A stretch of DNA of 64,000 nucleotides from Ruegeria arenilitoris (GTDB lineage Bacteria > Pseudomonadota > Alphaproteobacteria > Rhodobacterales > Rhodobacteraceae). Below are positions 44,567 to 52,347 of this stretch, one piece after another. The stretch is taken from the NCBI RefSeq assembly GCF_013035425.1, contig NZ_WQHX01000009.1:1-64000 (forward strand), written 5' to 3'. The translations under genes were made by a program, and so were the position numbers. Position 1 is the first letter of the stretch, and each line of letters begins with the position of its first letter. A model generated the notes under the pieces. It did no database searches, had not been told where the DNA came from, and saw only the letters and a list, made by a program, of their open reading frames with translations.

Positions 44567-45169
44567 ATGACCGATGACTGGAACGACTATGCCGATGGTT
44601 GGGACGACAATAGCGACGTCAGACGCTACGCAAATCGCGCTTTTGCCTCGCTCGACGACCACTTGAATCTCCGTGGGAAGGATTGGCGATCAAAACGCGT
44701 GCTCGACTTTGGATGTGGCACCGGATTGCTGACGGAGAAAATTGCGCCGTATGTGGAGGAAGTTGTCGCAGTCGATACCTCGGAGAATATGATTGCGGTC
44801 CTGCAGGAAAAGCAGCTGCACAATGTTAGAGCAGTTCATGGAGATATTCTGGCTGGAGATGTCCCGGAAGTCGGGAACAGGTTTTCAGGTTTCGATTTGA
44901 TCTGCGCTTCTTCCGTTTGTGCTTTTCTCCCAGACTACAGTGGCGCCGTGGCAGTGCTAGCGGGTTTGCTCAACAAGGGGGGGCATTTCGTTCAGTGGGA
45001 TTGGCAAGCGTCAGATGATGACGGTTTCGGATTGACGCTGAATCAAATGAAGGCCGCGCTGGAGGCGGCAAGGCTTGGTTCACTTCGCGTCGAACGGATA
45101 TTTGAGTTCAAATCTGATGAGCAGGTCATGCCGGTTCTGATTGGAGCGGGGGTTCGAAATACAGAATGA
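44567..45169 (+). CDS. SAM-dependent methyltransferase (class I)
   Basis: 200-aa methyltransferase. Motif I VLDFGCGTGLLTE (about 45-57), the acidic motif VVAVDTSENMI, and FDLICASSVCAFL for motif IV are all intact. The substrate cannot be told; the short length and lack of a target-recognition domain make DNA methylation unlikely and fit a small-molecule enzyme. AAGGA ribosome site. Alone, downstream of a terminator. Confidence 0.85.
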   Translation: MTDDWNDYADGWDDNSDVRRYANRAFASLDDHLNLRGKDWRSKRVLDFGCGTGLLTEKIAPYVEEVVAVDTSENMIAVLQEKQLHNVRAVHGDILAGDVPEVGNRFSGFDLICASSVCAFLPDYSGAVAVLAGLLNKGGHFVQWDWQASDDDGFGLTLNQMKAALEAARLGSLRVERIFEFKSDEQVMPVLIGAGVRNTE

Positions 45170-45304
45170 TCTTGTGTTTGGATGAGTGAACAACCATTGC
45201 GCCCAATTACCTGACCTTTGGTATGGCTCGGTTAGCAAAGTTCAACTTAGAGATTTAGCGGCGGTTATTAGTCAGACTCCGCCATTTTAAATTGAGTCCG
45301 CCTG

Positions 45305-45629
45305 TTAACCTGATCCGCGCAAGCGCAGACCAGGGCCGGACCGTCCGGGTTTTGGCTTCCGCCAGTTGTAATGGGCGACTTGCACCGCCAGCGATCCTTC
45401 ATTCTTTGCCTCGAGGGTCATACTGATCCGGAAAGGCCGCTCGTACCCGGAATTGAGCATGGCGCCTGTGTCGGATCGAGGTGATGTTGTCGCCATAAAC
45501 CACATCGCATTGTTCAGATGTTCCGCGCACAGCGATCCCAGAAATTTTTGCCGTGTCACTTGGCCTGACAATTTCAAACCCGTTGCCGGAGATGATCCTC
45601 GGCTGCGGTGTTTCTGAAGGGATGAACAT
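45305..45629 (-). pseudogene. Possible frameshifted small gene
   Basis: Two overlapping minus-strand frames look like halves of one protein: one starts ATG 45629 (MFIPSETPQPRIISGNGFEIV...AKISGIAVRGTSEQ) and turns to nonsense after about residue 40, while the neighbouring frame continues with NNAMWFMATTSPRSDTG and RISMTLEAKNEGSLAVQVAHY to a stop at 45305. A single-base change near 45505 would join them. The start lies in an inverted repeat shared with the divergent gene at 45800. Without a database match this remains tentative. Confidence 0.3.
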
Positions 45630-45772
45630 AAGCGGGCAGTCGGGGAAGACGCGCGGTGCCCGGGCCGGGAACCGCGCTTCAACAGGGAATTTCCCCTGCG
45701 CCTGCGGCGCATTCCGCGCGGGCCAAATTCCCTGCTGACATCCCCTTGATGCCCGCTTTTTCCATGTTCATC
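45622..45772. repeat. Inverted duplicated leader between divergent genes
   Basis: Arms GATGAACAT-AAGCGGGCA (45622-45638) and TGCCCGCTT-TTTCC-ATGTTCATC (45750-45772) are inverted copies, and each continues with GAAACAC on its own side. Inside them are perfect arms CAGGGAATTT (45683-45692) and AAATTCCCTG (45725-45734). The two outward sides therefore share the same leader, one reading into the possible pseudogene and the other to the gene at 45800. Confidence 0.55.
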
Positions 45773-45799
45773 GAAACACGCCATAGCGAGGATCAAACA

Positions 45800-46000
45800 A
45801 TGGCAACTCAAACATTGAAACTGAACGTCAAGACCGGTGAAAAAGAAGGCAAAAACTTCTGGGATCGTTGCGGAGTTCTCTTCGTCAACACCGATGAGAC
45901 CGGCAACATCACCTCGATCCAGGTCAAGCACAGCATGTTCCCCGGCGTCGAGATGGTGGCCTTCCCAAAGCGGAACGATGACGAGCCCGTCACCGAATGA
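45800..46000 (+). CDS. Small conserved-looking plasmid protein
   Basis: 66-aa acidic/basic mixed protein (TLKLNVKTGEKEGKNFWDRCGVL, VKHSMFPGVEMVAFPKRND). The ATG at 45800 has GAGGA upstream. It resembles short single-strand-binding or OB-like plasmid proteins in strand pattern, but no family can be named. It ends before a clear terminator. Confidence 0.6.
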   Translation: MATQTLKLNVKTGEKEGKNFWDRCGVLFVNTDETGNITSIQVKHSMFPGVEMVAFPKRNDDEPVTE

Positions 46001-46009
46001 CGAGAGGGC

Positions 46010-46029
46010 AGGGCGGCGCAAGCCGCCCT
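46010..46029 (+). terminator. Rho-independent terminator
   Basis: Stem AGGGCGGC-GCAA-GCCGCCCT followed by TTTCC, ten bases after the gene at 45800-46000. Confidence 0.7.
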
Positions 46030-46379
46030 TTCCATTGCTCCGGCCATAACCCGGATCACATATGCGCCACGCGTGGCGCAAAGCCTAACGGCCGGGCAGG
46101 GGAGGTGACTTTCCACGATGCAGCAGCTCTCACCCCAGCCACACCCGCCGCGCAAGCGGCGGGAAATCGAGCGCGCTGAGGCGCGCGGAAAATGCCATAC
46201 TGAGCTTGAACGTGCCGGTATGTGACGGGCGCTGTTCGGGCAGCCCACGCATTGCGTGATTGCCCTGCGCCAGTCCACCGGCACCCACGCCTGCTGGCTG
46301 GAAAAGGGGCGGGACCCTTTTCCCGGCGTGGAAATTGCCTCCAAGAGCAAAGCTGTTCCGAGGGCGATTTGAGAAAATA
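46030..46379. other. Non-coding stretch left of oriT
   Basis: About 350 GC-rich bases upstream of the putative oriT. Long frames exist on the minus strand but run antisense through oriT and the VirD1-like gene and lack recognisable residues. Probably part of the transfer origin region. Confidence 0.35.
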
Positions 46380-46472
46380 CGGATTTCTAAAGTCACCCCC
46401 GGTTTCCTCTTGGAGAGTATGACAGGATAAGGTAGTTGTGTTACAAACATAAAATACAACCTTAGGTATGCA
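46380..46472. other. oriT: Putative origin of transfer (oriT)
   Basis: Plus-strand TGACAGGATA (46420-46429) is identical to the first ten bases of Agrobacterium T-DNA borders; its complement TATCCTGTCA fits the YATCCTG/Y nick consensus of VirD2/IncP-type (MOBP) relaxases. By that analogy the minus strand would be cut between 46423 and 46422. The site lies 44-50 bases before a VirD1-like gene and the VirD2-like relaxase, where oriT is expected. Sequence match is seen; function is inferred. Confidence 0.7.
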
Positions 46473-46892
46473 TTGAGTAAGTCCACCGATACCACTGTCT
46501 TTTCCGTACGCTTGCCAGTGGATGCACTTGAGCGTTTGGAGGCGGCTGTAACCGCGCTGGGAGCCAAAAGCCGGAACCAGGTCATTCAGCGCCTCGTCTA
46601 TCGTCTGATCGGTAATCTCGATCCTGACCCCGCTGTTGTGGATCTCTGGCAGAAGCACTTGCGGCAGGTTCAGGGTGGATACACCAACCTCAATCAGCTT
46701 GTGAAATCTGCCAAGCGCGGCTCGGTGATCTGGACGGATGACGACCGGCGTGACGTCGAAAAACTCCATCGCGCGATCATCCAGCACCGGCAAGACTTGA
46801 AGGCGATGATCACAGCAGCGCGCCGGAACCGAGAACCAGAATCCGCCATTCGCCGGATCTTGCGCGACGACGATTGGACACCAGAAGGATGA
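46473..46892 (+). CDS. VirD1/MobC-like relaxosome accessory protein
   Basis: 139-aa protein. The N-terminal ribbon-helix-helix (TTVFSVRLPVDALERLEAA, AKSRNQVIQRLVYRLIG) should bind oriT; a central region (WQKHLRQVQGGYTNLNQLVKSAKRG) and a helical tail (RAIIQHRQDLKAMITAARR) match MobC/VirD1 accessory proteins. TTG start. Its stop overlaps the relaxase start (ATGA). Helps open oriT for the relaxase. Confidence 0.8.
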   Translation: MSKSTDTTVFSVRLPVDALERLEAAVTALGAKSRNQVIQRLVYRLIGNLDPDPAVVDLWQKHLRQVQGGYTNLNQLVKSAKRGSVIWTDDDRRDVEKLHRAIIQHRQDLKAMITAARRNREPESAIRRILRDDDWTPEG

Positions 46893-48724
46893 ACGCCGCT
46901 GCCCGTGATCTGACAGCCGGAGACTTCCTGGAACTTGCCTTCCGTGAGGCTCAGAGGGGTGTCGATCGTTCCAAACGGATCAATCAGCAGTTGCAGACTG
47001 CCAAGCGCATGAAGTTCATGGTTTCGCGGGCGTCGTCCATCAAGGCGCGGCTTGGTGCCGTGGTCGGAAAGCCCGAGGCGGTTGTAAAGCACGTCCGCAA
47101 AGGTGGGGTGAAAAACGCGCACGAGTTGCGCCGCCAGATCAATTATCTGACCGTCAGGGCAGAGGGTGTGGTGGACATTCGAGACAATGGCGTTACCCCG
47201 CTCGATGCGGATCAGGTCAGTGATTTGATCGAGACCTGGGCCGAGGATTTCAACGGGAAAACCAACTACGGTTACACCCGTCACATGATCGTTTCTTTTC
47301 CCGAAGGCACCTATCCGGATGCCGCTTATGAGGCCGGTTTAGAGTTCGCAGATCGGCTATTTGGCAGCGGTGATTTTGGCGATACCTGGGACTACCTGAC
47401 AGTGTTTCATAACGACACTGACAACCCCCATGTCCACATCGTTGTGAACAACCGAGGCGTCGAACATGGGCAGTGGTTGGCTATGGGTATGAGCAGCGAA
47501 ATAAACATCGACGTTCAGCGCTCCATCCAGGTTGAGGTTGCCGAGCAATACGGAATTGAGCTGACCGCAACGACCCGCCTTGAGCGCGGTTTGCGGCAGG
47601 AAGTCGAAACCGATACGTGGAAAGTTCAGGCCGGAATGTCGGTTGTTGAAAGCACCCCGGAAGTCGAAGTTACGGCCCGCGACATGGCCGCCGATGTGAT
47701 GACACTATCCATCGCAAGAATGTCGGATCTGTTTGATGAGCGCGCCAACGCCGTCAAAGACCGGATCGAAGAGTACGCCATCATGCTCGTTGAAGGAGAG
47801 GAACCTATGGTATCGAGAATGGAACATCTACTAGACCAAGCCCATCATTTTGATGATTACGGTGAGCCGGGAGACCCGTCTTATGTGTCGCCCGAAGTCA
47901 TGAGCAACTTACGGCGACACATCGAATTAGGCGGTTCTGAGGAAACAATCGCGCCCGAGCTGAAGGCTCAGGTTGTCGCCCATATCAGCGACGTTCGGGA
48001 CGACGAACAGAGCCATCCGTATCTGTCTGCCCTTGCTGATATTGTCGATGACAAAGATTTCCAGGCGTCCGCTGATTATGCCCCGGCAGCACGCCGCTAC
48101 GAGGTGTATATGCAGGACACGTTGGGCGAGGGGGCCTATGAGGACTTCCAGTCTCAGACCAAAGAATTGCTGCAATCAATCGACAAGATGGAAGGTCTCG
48201 CTCGTGAGGTTGACGACCCAAATCTGCGTGTCGCTATGGACATTCAGATTGGCGAGCTGAAGGGCGACGTTGCGGATCTGCGCACCAACGACCCGGACCT
48301 TCAAGCCTTCATCATCGAGGACCGCCGCTATTCAACGATGATGGGAATGGGCACCGCCGAAATGGATGTCTTGGACTATCCAGAGGCCGACAAGTGGGCG
48401 GCGATCCGCAAGGAAGTCACCGACACGGCCAGCAGCTACGGCCTCGATGGCGAGGCGTTTGTTGCCCGCTTTGGCGATCATCAGAACGTCACTTTGGGTA
48501 CTACAATGGGATGGCGCAGCGACGACATTTCGACCGCCGCTGCCCACTTCCAGGCTCAAGGATTGTCGGACAACTACGACCGCGCTGAGGCTGTTGTTGA
48601 CGAGCTACACCAGCTTGCTTCTTCCAGGATTATCGCAATCTCAGAAGAACTCTCAGAGGTTCACGCCCTTGCAACGCACCCGCTCTTGCAAGGGCGCGGT
48701 GACGATGACGGACACAGCCTATAA
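46889..48724 (+). CDS. VirD2-like conjugative relaxase (MOBP)
   Basis: 611-aa relaxase. Catalytic Tyr candidate Y86 in RRQINYLTV; metal-binding motif HNDTDNPHVHIVVNNRG with H174, H181 and H183, as in VirD2. It nicks oriT, stays linked to the strand and leads it into the VirB/D4 channel. After the relaxase domain (about 1-270) comes a distinct C-terminal domain (about 307-611). A second start lies inside the gene: ATG 47807 in frame with AAGGAGAGG just upstream, which would give the C-terminal domain alone (305 aa). The next gene is a paralogue of that domain. ATG 46889 has AGAAGG as ribosome site. Confidence 0.9.
   Translation: MNAAARDLTAGDFLELAFREAQRGVDRSKRINQQLQTAKRMKFMVSRASSIKARLGAVVGKPEAVVKHVRKGGVKNAHELRRQINYLTVRAEGVVDIRDNGVTPLDADQVSDLIETWAEDFNGKTNYGYTRHMIVSFPEGTYPDAAYEAGLEFADRLFGSGDFGDTWDYLTVFHNDTDNPHVHIVVNNRGVEHGQWLAMGMSSEINIDVQRSIQVEVAEQYGIELTATTRLERGLRQEVETDTWKVQAGMSVVESTPEVEVTARDMAADVMTLSIARMSDLFDERANAVKDRIEEYAIMLVEGEEPMVSRMEHLLDQAHHFDDYGEPGDPSYVSPEVMSNLRRHIELGGSEETIAPELKAQVVAHISDVRDDEQSHPYLSALADIVDDKDFQASADYAPAARRYEVYMQDTLGEGAYEDFQSQTKELLQSIDKMEGLAREVDDPNLRVAMDIQIGELKGDVADLRTNDPDLQAFIIEDRRYSTMMGMGTAEMDVLDYPEADKWAAIRKEVTDTASSYGLDGEAFVARFGDHQNVTLGTTMGWRSDDISTAAAHFQAQGLSDNYDRAEAVVDELHQLASSRIIAISEELSEVHALATHPLLQGRGDDDGHSL
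47807..48724 (+). other. Possible internal translation product of the relaxase gene
   Basis: ATG 47807 is in frame with the relaxase and preceded by AAGGAGAGG (47793-47801) at good spacing, inside the coding region. The product would be the 305-aa C-terminal domain, starting MVSRMEHLL, parallel to the free-standing paralogue that starts MVSRTDYLL at 48812. Whether it is used is not known. Confidence 0.5.
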
Positions 48725-48743
48725 GGAGTTCACCCGGTCTGCC

Positions 48744-48764
48744 TGATGAGCGCGCCAACGCCGT
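48744..48764 (+). repeat. Duplication scar: second copy of 21 bases of the relaxase gene
   Basis: These 21 bases are identical to 47734-47754 inside the relaxase gene, 1010 bp upstream, and in each copy lie about 50-75 bases before an ATGGT(A/T)TCG start. They mark the left end of a tandem duplication that produced the paralogue at 48812. Confidence 0.75.
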
Positions 48765-48811
48765 AGGTAGATCCATCAAAGAGTTTTCCATCAACTCGCA
48801 AAGGAAAAACT

Positions 48812-49849
48812 ATGGTTTCGCGTACAGACTATCTTTTGAACGAAGTCGAACACTTCGCACCCTATTCCCAATTCGATCAATCCGCCCCGCGCGAGGATCG
48901 CGTTTCAGAGCAGATCGACATCATCATGAAAGAGCAGCAGGCGATGGGCTTTGATCGTGCAGCCATCGCTTCAAAGAGCTTCGACATCGAGGACCAGGCC
49001 AACCGCCGTGTTGATGAACATACGGCGCAAAAGGATCTGGTCGAAGAACTGAAAATCGAATTGGAGGCTGCGGAGCGGTCAGGGGAGCCGGTTGATCTGA
49101 ACGATATGCAGGCTTTGGTTTCTCAGCACATGAACGATGCTCAGGAATACGACCTGTATCACCCCTATTATTCGTCCCTTGCGGATCTATCCGGCGACAA
49201 AGGTTTTCAGGATTCCGACGACTACCAGTCGCCCGGTGATCGCTATGTTCAGTATATGCAATCCGCTCTGGGTCAGGCCGGTTTCGAGAACTACGAACAG
49301 CAGACCAAGGACATTGTGAACTCCATCGAGAACATGGAGGCTCTTGCACGAGAGGTCGAAGATCCGCATCTGCGTGCTGCAATGGACGTGCAGATCGGAG
49401 AGCTGAAGGGCGATGTTGCCGAGTTGCGCCCATACGACACCGACCTTCAGGCGTACACTGTTGCTGACGACAGTTACACCACATCCATGAATGCGGCCGA
49501 GTTGGACAACCTGGACCCGTCCGAGGCCGAAAAATGGCTGGCAGTGCGTGACGACATAGTTGCAACCGCCAACAGCTTCGGACTCGATGGAAACAAGTTC
49601 CTGGCTCGCTACAACGATCATGACAGCGTTTCAGTTGGCACTACGGCGACTTGGCGAGACGCGGATATTTCCACCGCCGCCGCCCATTTTAACAGCCAAG
49701 GCGTTCCGGACAGCTACGAGCGCGCCGAGGCCGTTGTTGGTGAGCTGCACCAAGTTTCATCCAGCAAGATTGCCGCCTTGGTGCAAGAGATTGCCCATAC
49801 CCGCGAACAGGCCACCCACGTCCATGAAGATGATGGTCACAGCGTTTAA
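48812..49849 (+). CDS. Free-standing paralogue of the relaxase C-terminal domain
   Basis: 345-aa acidic helical protein, clearly homologous along its length to relaxase residues 307-611: shared blocks include ALAREV.DP.LR.AMD, IQIGELKGDVA.LR, DISTAAAHF, RAEAVV.ELHQ and the end DDGHS. It has no relaxase motifs. Ribosome site AAAGGAAAAA. The role of the domain (perhaps secretion signal, T4SS coupling or a translocated effector) is unknown; the gene arose by tandem duplication (see repeat at 48744). Ends before a strong terminator. Confidence 0.8.
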   Translation: MVSRTDYLLNEVEHFAPYSQFDQSAPREDRVSEQIDIIMKEQQAMGFDRAAIASKSFDIEDQANRRVDEHTAQKDLVEELKIELEAAERSGEPVDLNDMQALVSQHMNDAQEYDLYHPYYSSLADLSGDKGFQDSDDYQSPGDRYVQYMQSALGQAGFENYEQQTKDIVNSIENMEALAREVEDPHLRAAMDVQIGELKGDVAELRPYDTDLQAYTVADDSYTTSMNAAELDNLDPSEAEKWLAVRDDIVATANSFGLDGNKFLARYNDHDSVSVGTTATWRDADISTAAAHFNSQGVPDSYERAEAVVGELHQVSSSKIAALVQEIAHTREQATHVHEDDGHSV

Positions 49850-49892
49850 AACGAAACCCAATAAATTCCGTGCTCTCTAAAGCTAGGCTAAA

Positions 49893-49912
49893 AAGCCGCC
49901 AGATGGCGGCTT
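49893..49912 (+). terminator. Rho-independent terminator
   Basis: Stem AAGCCGCC-AGAT-GGCGGCTT followed by TCCGTTTC, 43 bases after the paralogue stop and facing the convergent gene at 49939. Confidence 0.78.
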
Positions 49913-49938
49913 TCCGTTTCTACAGATTTAGTGCGGTT

Positions 49939-50196
49939 TCACTGCCATATATTGCCTTTGTCGTCCGCAATCCCAAACCACTGAAGACCCACCATTTGCC
50001 AATAGTCGGAATCGAGCAGTTCAACCACTTTGTGCATCCCAGGCACTCCATCTTCAGATTTTGCGATCTCCAAGCCAACTTTCGATATCAGCGCTCGCCC
50101 CCGAGATTTCTCTTTGTCCTCTTTCGCCCCTTCGATCATATCAATGGCATTTCGCAGCCTATCCGCCTGTTTTTCGAGCTCGAACTTATCCATCAT
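49939..50196 (-). CDS. Small hypothetical protein
   Basis: 85-aa soluble protein with a helical first half (KFELEKQADRLRNAIDMIEGAKEDKEKSRGRAL, read in parts) and a C-terminal strand region (WFGIADDKGNIWQ). No known domain. AGGTG precedes the ATG. Last gene of the virB/virD4 strand, 95 bases past virD4. Confidence 0.55.
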   Translation of the reverse strand: MMDKFELEKQADRLRNAIDMIEGAKEDKEKSRGRALISKVGLEIAKSEDGVPGMHKVVELLDSDYWQMVGLQWFGIADDKGNIWQ

Positions 50197-50291
50197 TTAC
50201 ACCTTTTTTGCTTTTGCGCCGATTAAGCGTTTCCTTCAAACCCGTATTTAGGCTGCAGGGTCCGGGATTAACAGGCTCGGTCCATTTTCCG

Positions 50292-52184
50292 TCAAGCGGA
50301 GGCGCTACTTTCAGGCCGTTTGGCTCTCATTTTCTCCATCGCCATATCTTTCGCTGACCGGCTTTTCCGCTTTGCGACCGTGCGCTGCGCATCAAAAGCC
50401 GCCTGAAGTTCCTGGTCTTTATCTGAAACCTCGTTCACCGGGGCAGGGGCCGGTTTTGCTTCAGCCAGAGCCTTTGCCGTGCCCTTGGCCTGTTCTTCAG
50501 CCAGATCGAGGTGAGTCCCTTTGATCTTTGGCGTATCGCCACCAAGGAACTGCACAAAATACGGATCTTCGAAGTATCGGATCTTGTTTGCAATCACTGG
50601 CATTTTGCCTTCGCGGATCAGCACAACCTCATTTTCCGGCAATCGGCCAACATGTTCCGGCCGGAGCAGACGAATGCCTTCCTCGCGTTCCGATATGCTG
50701 CCCATTTCCATTTTGCCGAGCGCCCGAGACTTCGACTTGCTTATTACTGTTTTGTCACCGATGGACCTGGATACGTGTTCGCGTACCTCTGAATCTTCGG
50801 ACGCCGCAAACATTTGCGTCCCGGCGTTTGCCAGCATCGCCCGCACACCTTCATGCCCATAAATGTCCTGCAGGCGCGACAGCGTTTGCGAAATCACGAT
50901 GATCCGTCCACCGAACGATCGCATGGTGTCATACGCTTCAACGACGCGCTCAAGATGGCCGAGGCGCTGAAACTCATCGAGCAGGATCAGTACCTTGAAC
51001 GGCTCATCTTCGCCGGGCTCAACGGTTTCGATAGTGTTCACCAGATCGAGGAAGAACAGGCGAATGAGCGTCCGGAACTCTTTGACCTTTTTTCCTGGCA
51101 CAGAAAAGTAGATCGAGGTGGGGTGGCGACGCAGATATTCAAAGTTGATGTCATTGCCCTGGGTGGCTCTTGCCACAGACGGGTTGCGCCAGAGCTGAAG
51201 GCCGGAGTTCATCATAACCGAAATCGTTGACCGCAAGATTTTGGATTCTTCGGCTGCAAGATTCAGAAACTCATCTGCAGCGCGCGCATATCCAACTTCT
51301 GCAGCCATTTTCTCATAGTCCTTTTGCTTGGTCGTTTTGACCAGGCGTAGGACTTCGGAAATGTATGGCCGCTTTCTTTTGATCGCCAACATCGCCATTG
51401 CGCAGAACATGCCTTCGACACCACCCATAAAGCCCTGTGCGGACGAGCTGGGCGTGTCGAACATCTGGGTTGCAACCTGAATCACTTCTTCCCATCGCCG
51501 GTCCAGATTGTCGGCACGTGCTGCGCGGCGCAGAGGGTTGTAGCTGTGGCTTTTGTCGGGGTTCTCGGGATCGAACACGAATACCTCGTCGCCCATTGCT
51601 GCCCGACGCGCGCCGGTTGTCTGGAAAATCTCACCCTTGATGTCCAGGACGACGCAAGAACCATTGAAACGCAGGACATTCGGGATCACAAAGCCGCTGG
51701 TTTTGCCCGAACCAGACGGGGCAATGAACATCGCGTGCGGCTTTTGGACACCGGGGCCGGGCTTATAGTAGATTGCGTTTTTGTCCTTTGGTTCACCAAA
51801 TTTGGCAAACACGATTTCACTATCCAATTGGTCTTTGAGCTTCAGCACCGAAGCATAGCCCTCCTGGACGAGCTGAGGGGCCTTTGCAAAGGTCGCATCA
51901 CCGTATTTCGTTGAGGGACCACGCAGCGCAGCCGCCACGAATGCAAAGGTCAAAACCCCCACCGCGGCCACCGCCACCAGACCCATTATCTGCTGCGTTT
52001 CTGCAGGCTGTGCCATGAACTTCTCTGGGATCGCCCAGATGTCCAACCCGCGAAAGCCCCTAGTGTTGATGTATTCGAGAGCCAGGCCGACCACCAACAC
52101 CGCGCAAGCCGAGGTAGCGACAAAGCCCATTGTGCCGGCTATCGCTACCTTCTTACCTTTGCGTAGATCCTGAAACTCAGCCAT
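50292..52184 (-). CDS. virD4: VirD4/TraG type IV coupling protein
   Basis: 630-aa inner-membrane ATPase that recruits the relaxase-DNA complex to the VirB channel. Two N-terminal membrane helices (about 13-34 and 66-88), Walker A APSGSGKT (155-162), and Walker B LLDEFQRLGHL. The C-terminal tail (about 560-630) is rich in Ala/Lys/Glu. Its start overlaps the small gene upstream. Intact motifs indicate a functional system. Confidence 0.94.
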   Translation of the reverse strand: MAEFQDLRKGKKVAIAGTMGFVATSACAVLVVGLALEYINTRGFRGLDIWAIPEKFMAQPAETQQIMGLVAVAAVGVLTFAFVAAALRGPSTKYGDATFAKAPQLVQEGYASVLKLKDQLDSEIVFAKFGEPKDKNAIYYKPGPGVQKPHAMFIAPSGSGKTSGFVIPNVLRFNGSCVVLDIKGEIFQTTGARRAAMGDEVFVFDPENPDKSHSYNPLRRAARADNLDRRWEEVIQVATQMFDTPSSSAQGFMGGVEGMFCAMAMLAIKRKRPYISEVLRLVKTTKQKDYEKMAAEVGYARAADEFLNLAAEESKILRSTISVMMNSGLQLWRNPSVARATQGNDINFEYLRRHPTSIYFSVPGKKVKEFRTLIRLFFLDLVNTIETVEPGEDEPFKVLILLDEFQRLGHLERVVEAYDTMRSFGGRIIVISQTLSRLQDIYGHEGVRAMLANAGTQMFAASEDSEVREHVSRSIGDKTVISKSKSRALGKMEMGSISEREEGIRLLRPEHVGRLPENEVVLIREGKMPVIANKIRYFEDPYFVQFLGGDTPKIKGTHLDLAEEQAKGTAKALAEAKPAPAPVNEVSDKDQELQAAFDAQRTVAKRKSRSAKDMAMEKMRAKRPESSASA

Positions 52185-52335
52185 CGGTCAGCTCGCGTTT
52201 GAAGAAGCACACGATGCCAAATTCAGCACGTGCGACACCAACCATTTCCCAACCTTCTTTGCCCAGTTTGGCGAATTTCGCGCTGGCGTCGTCGCGTTCC
52301 GAAAAAGGCACGTCTCGATATTCGAATTGCTTCAT
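52177..52335 (-). CDS. 52-aa DUF4177-like protein
   Basis: Small gene between virB11 and virD4, overlapping the virD4 start by eight bases. The sequence has the DUF4177 pattern: aromatic start (KQFEYRDV), LGKEGWEMVG, and the ending FFKRE. A ribosome site (AAGGAGTACA) precedes the ATG at 52335. Function unknown; its coupling to virD4 suggests a transfer-related role. Confidence 0.65.
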   Translation of the reverse strand: MKQFEYRDVPFSERDDASAKFAKLGKEGWEMVGVARAEFGIVCFFKRELTDG

Positions 52336-52347
52336 CTTTGTACTCCT

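Noticed and set aside
45305..46081. Long minus-strand open frame of 258 codons
   Set aside because: Runs antisense through the well-supported gene at 45800-46000 and its terminator; most residues look non-coding. Only the left end is considered as part of a possible frameshifted gene.
46056..46793. 245-codon minus-strand frame through oriT
   Set aside because: Overlaps the VirD1-like gene antisense and the oriT region; no conserved residues.
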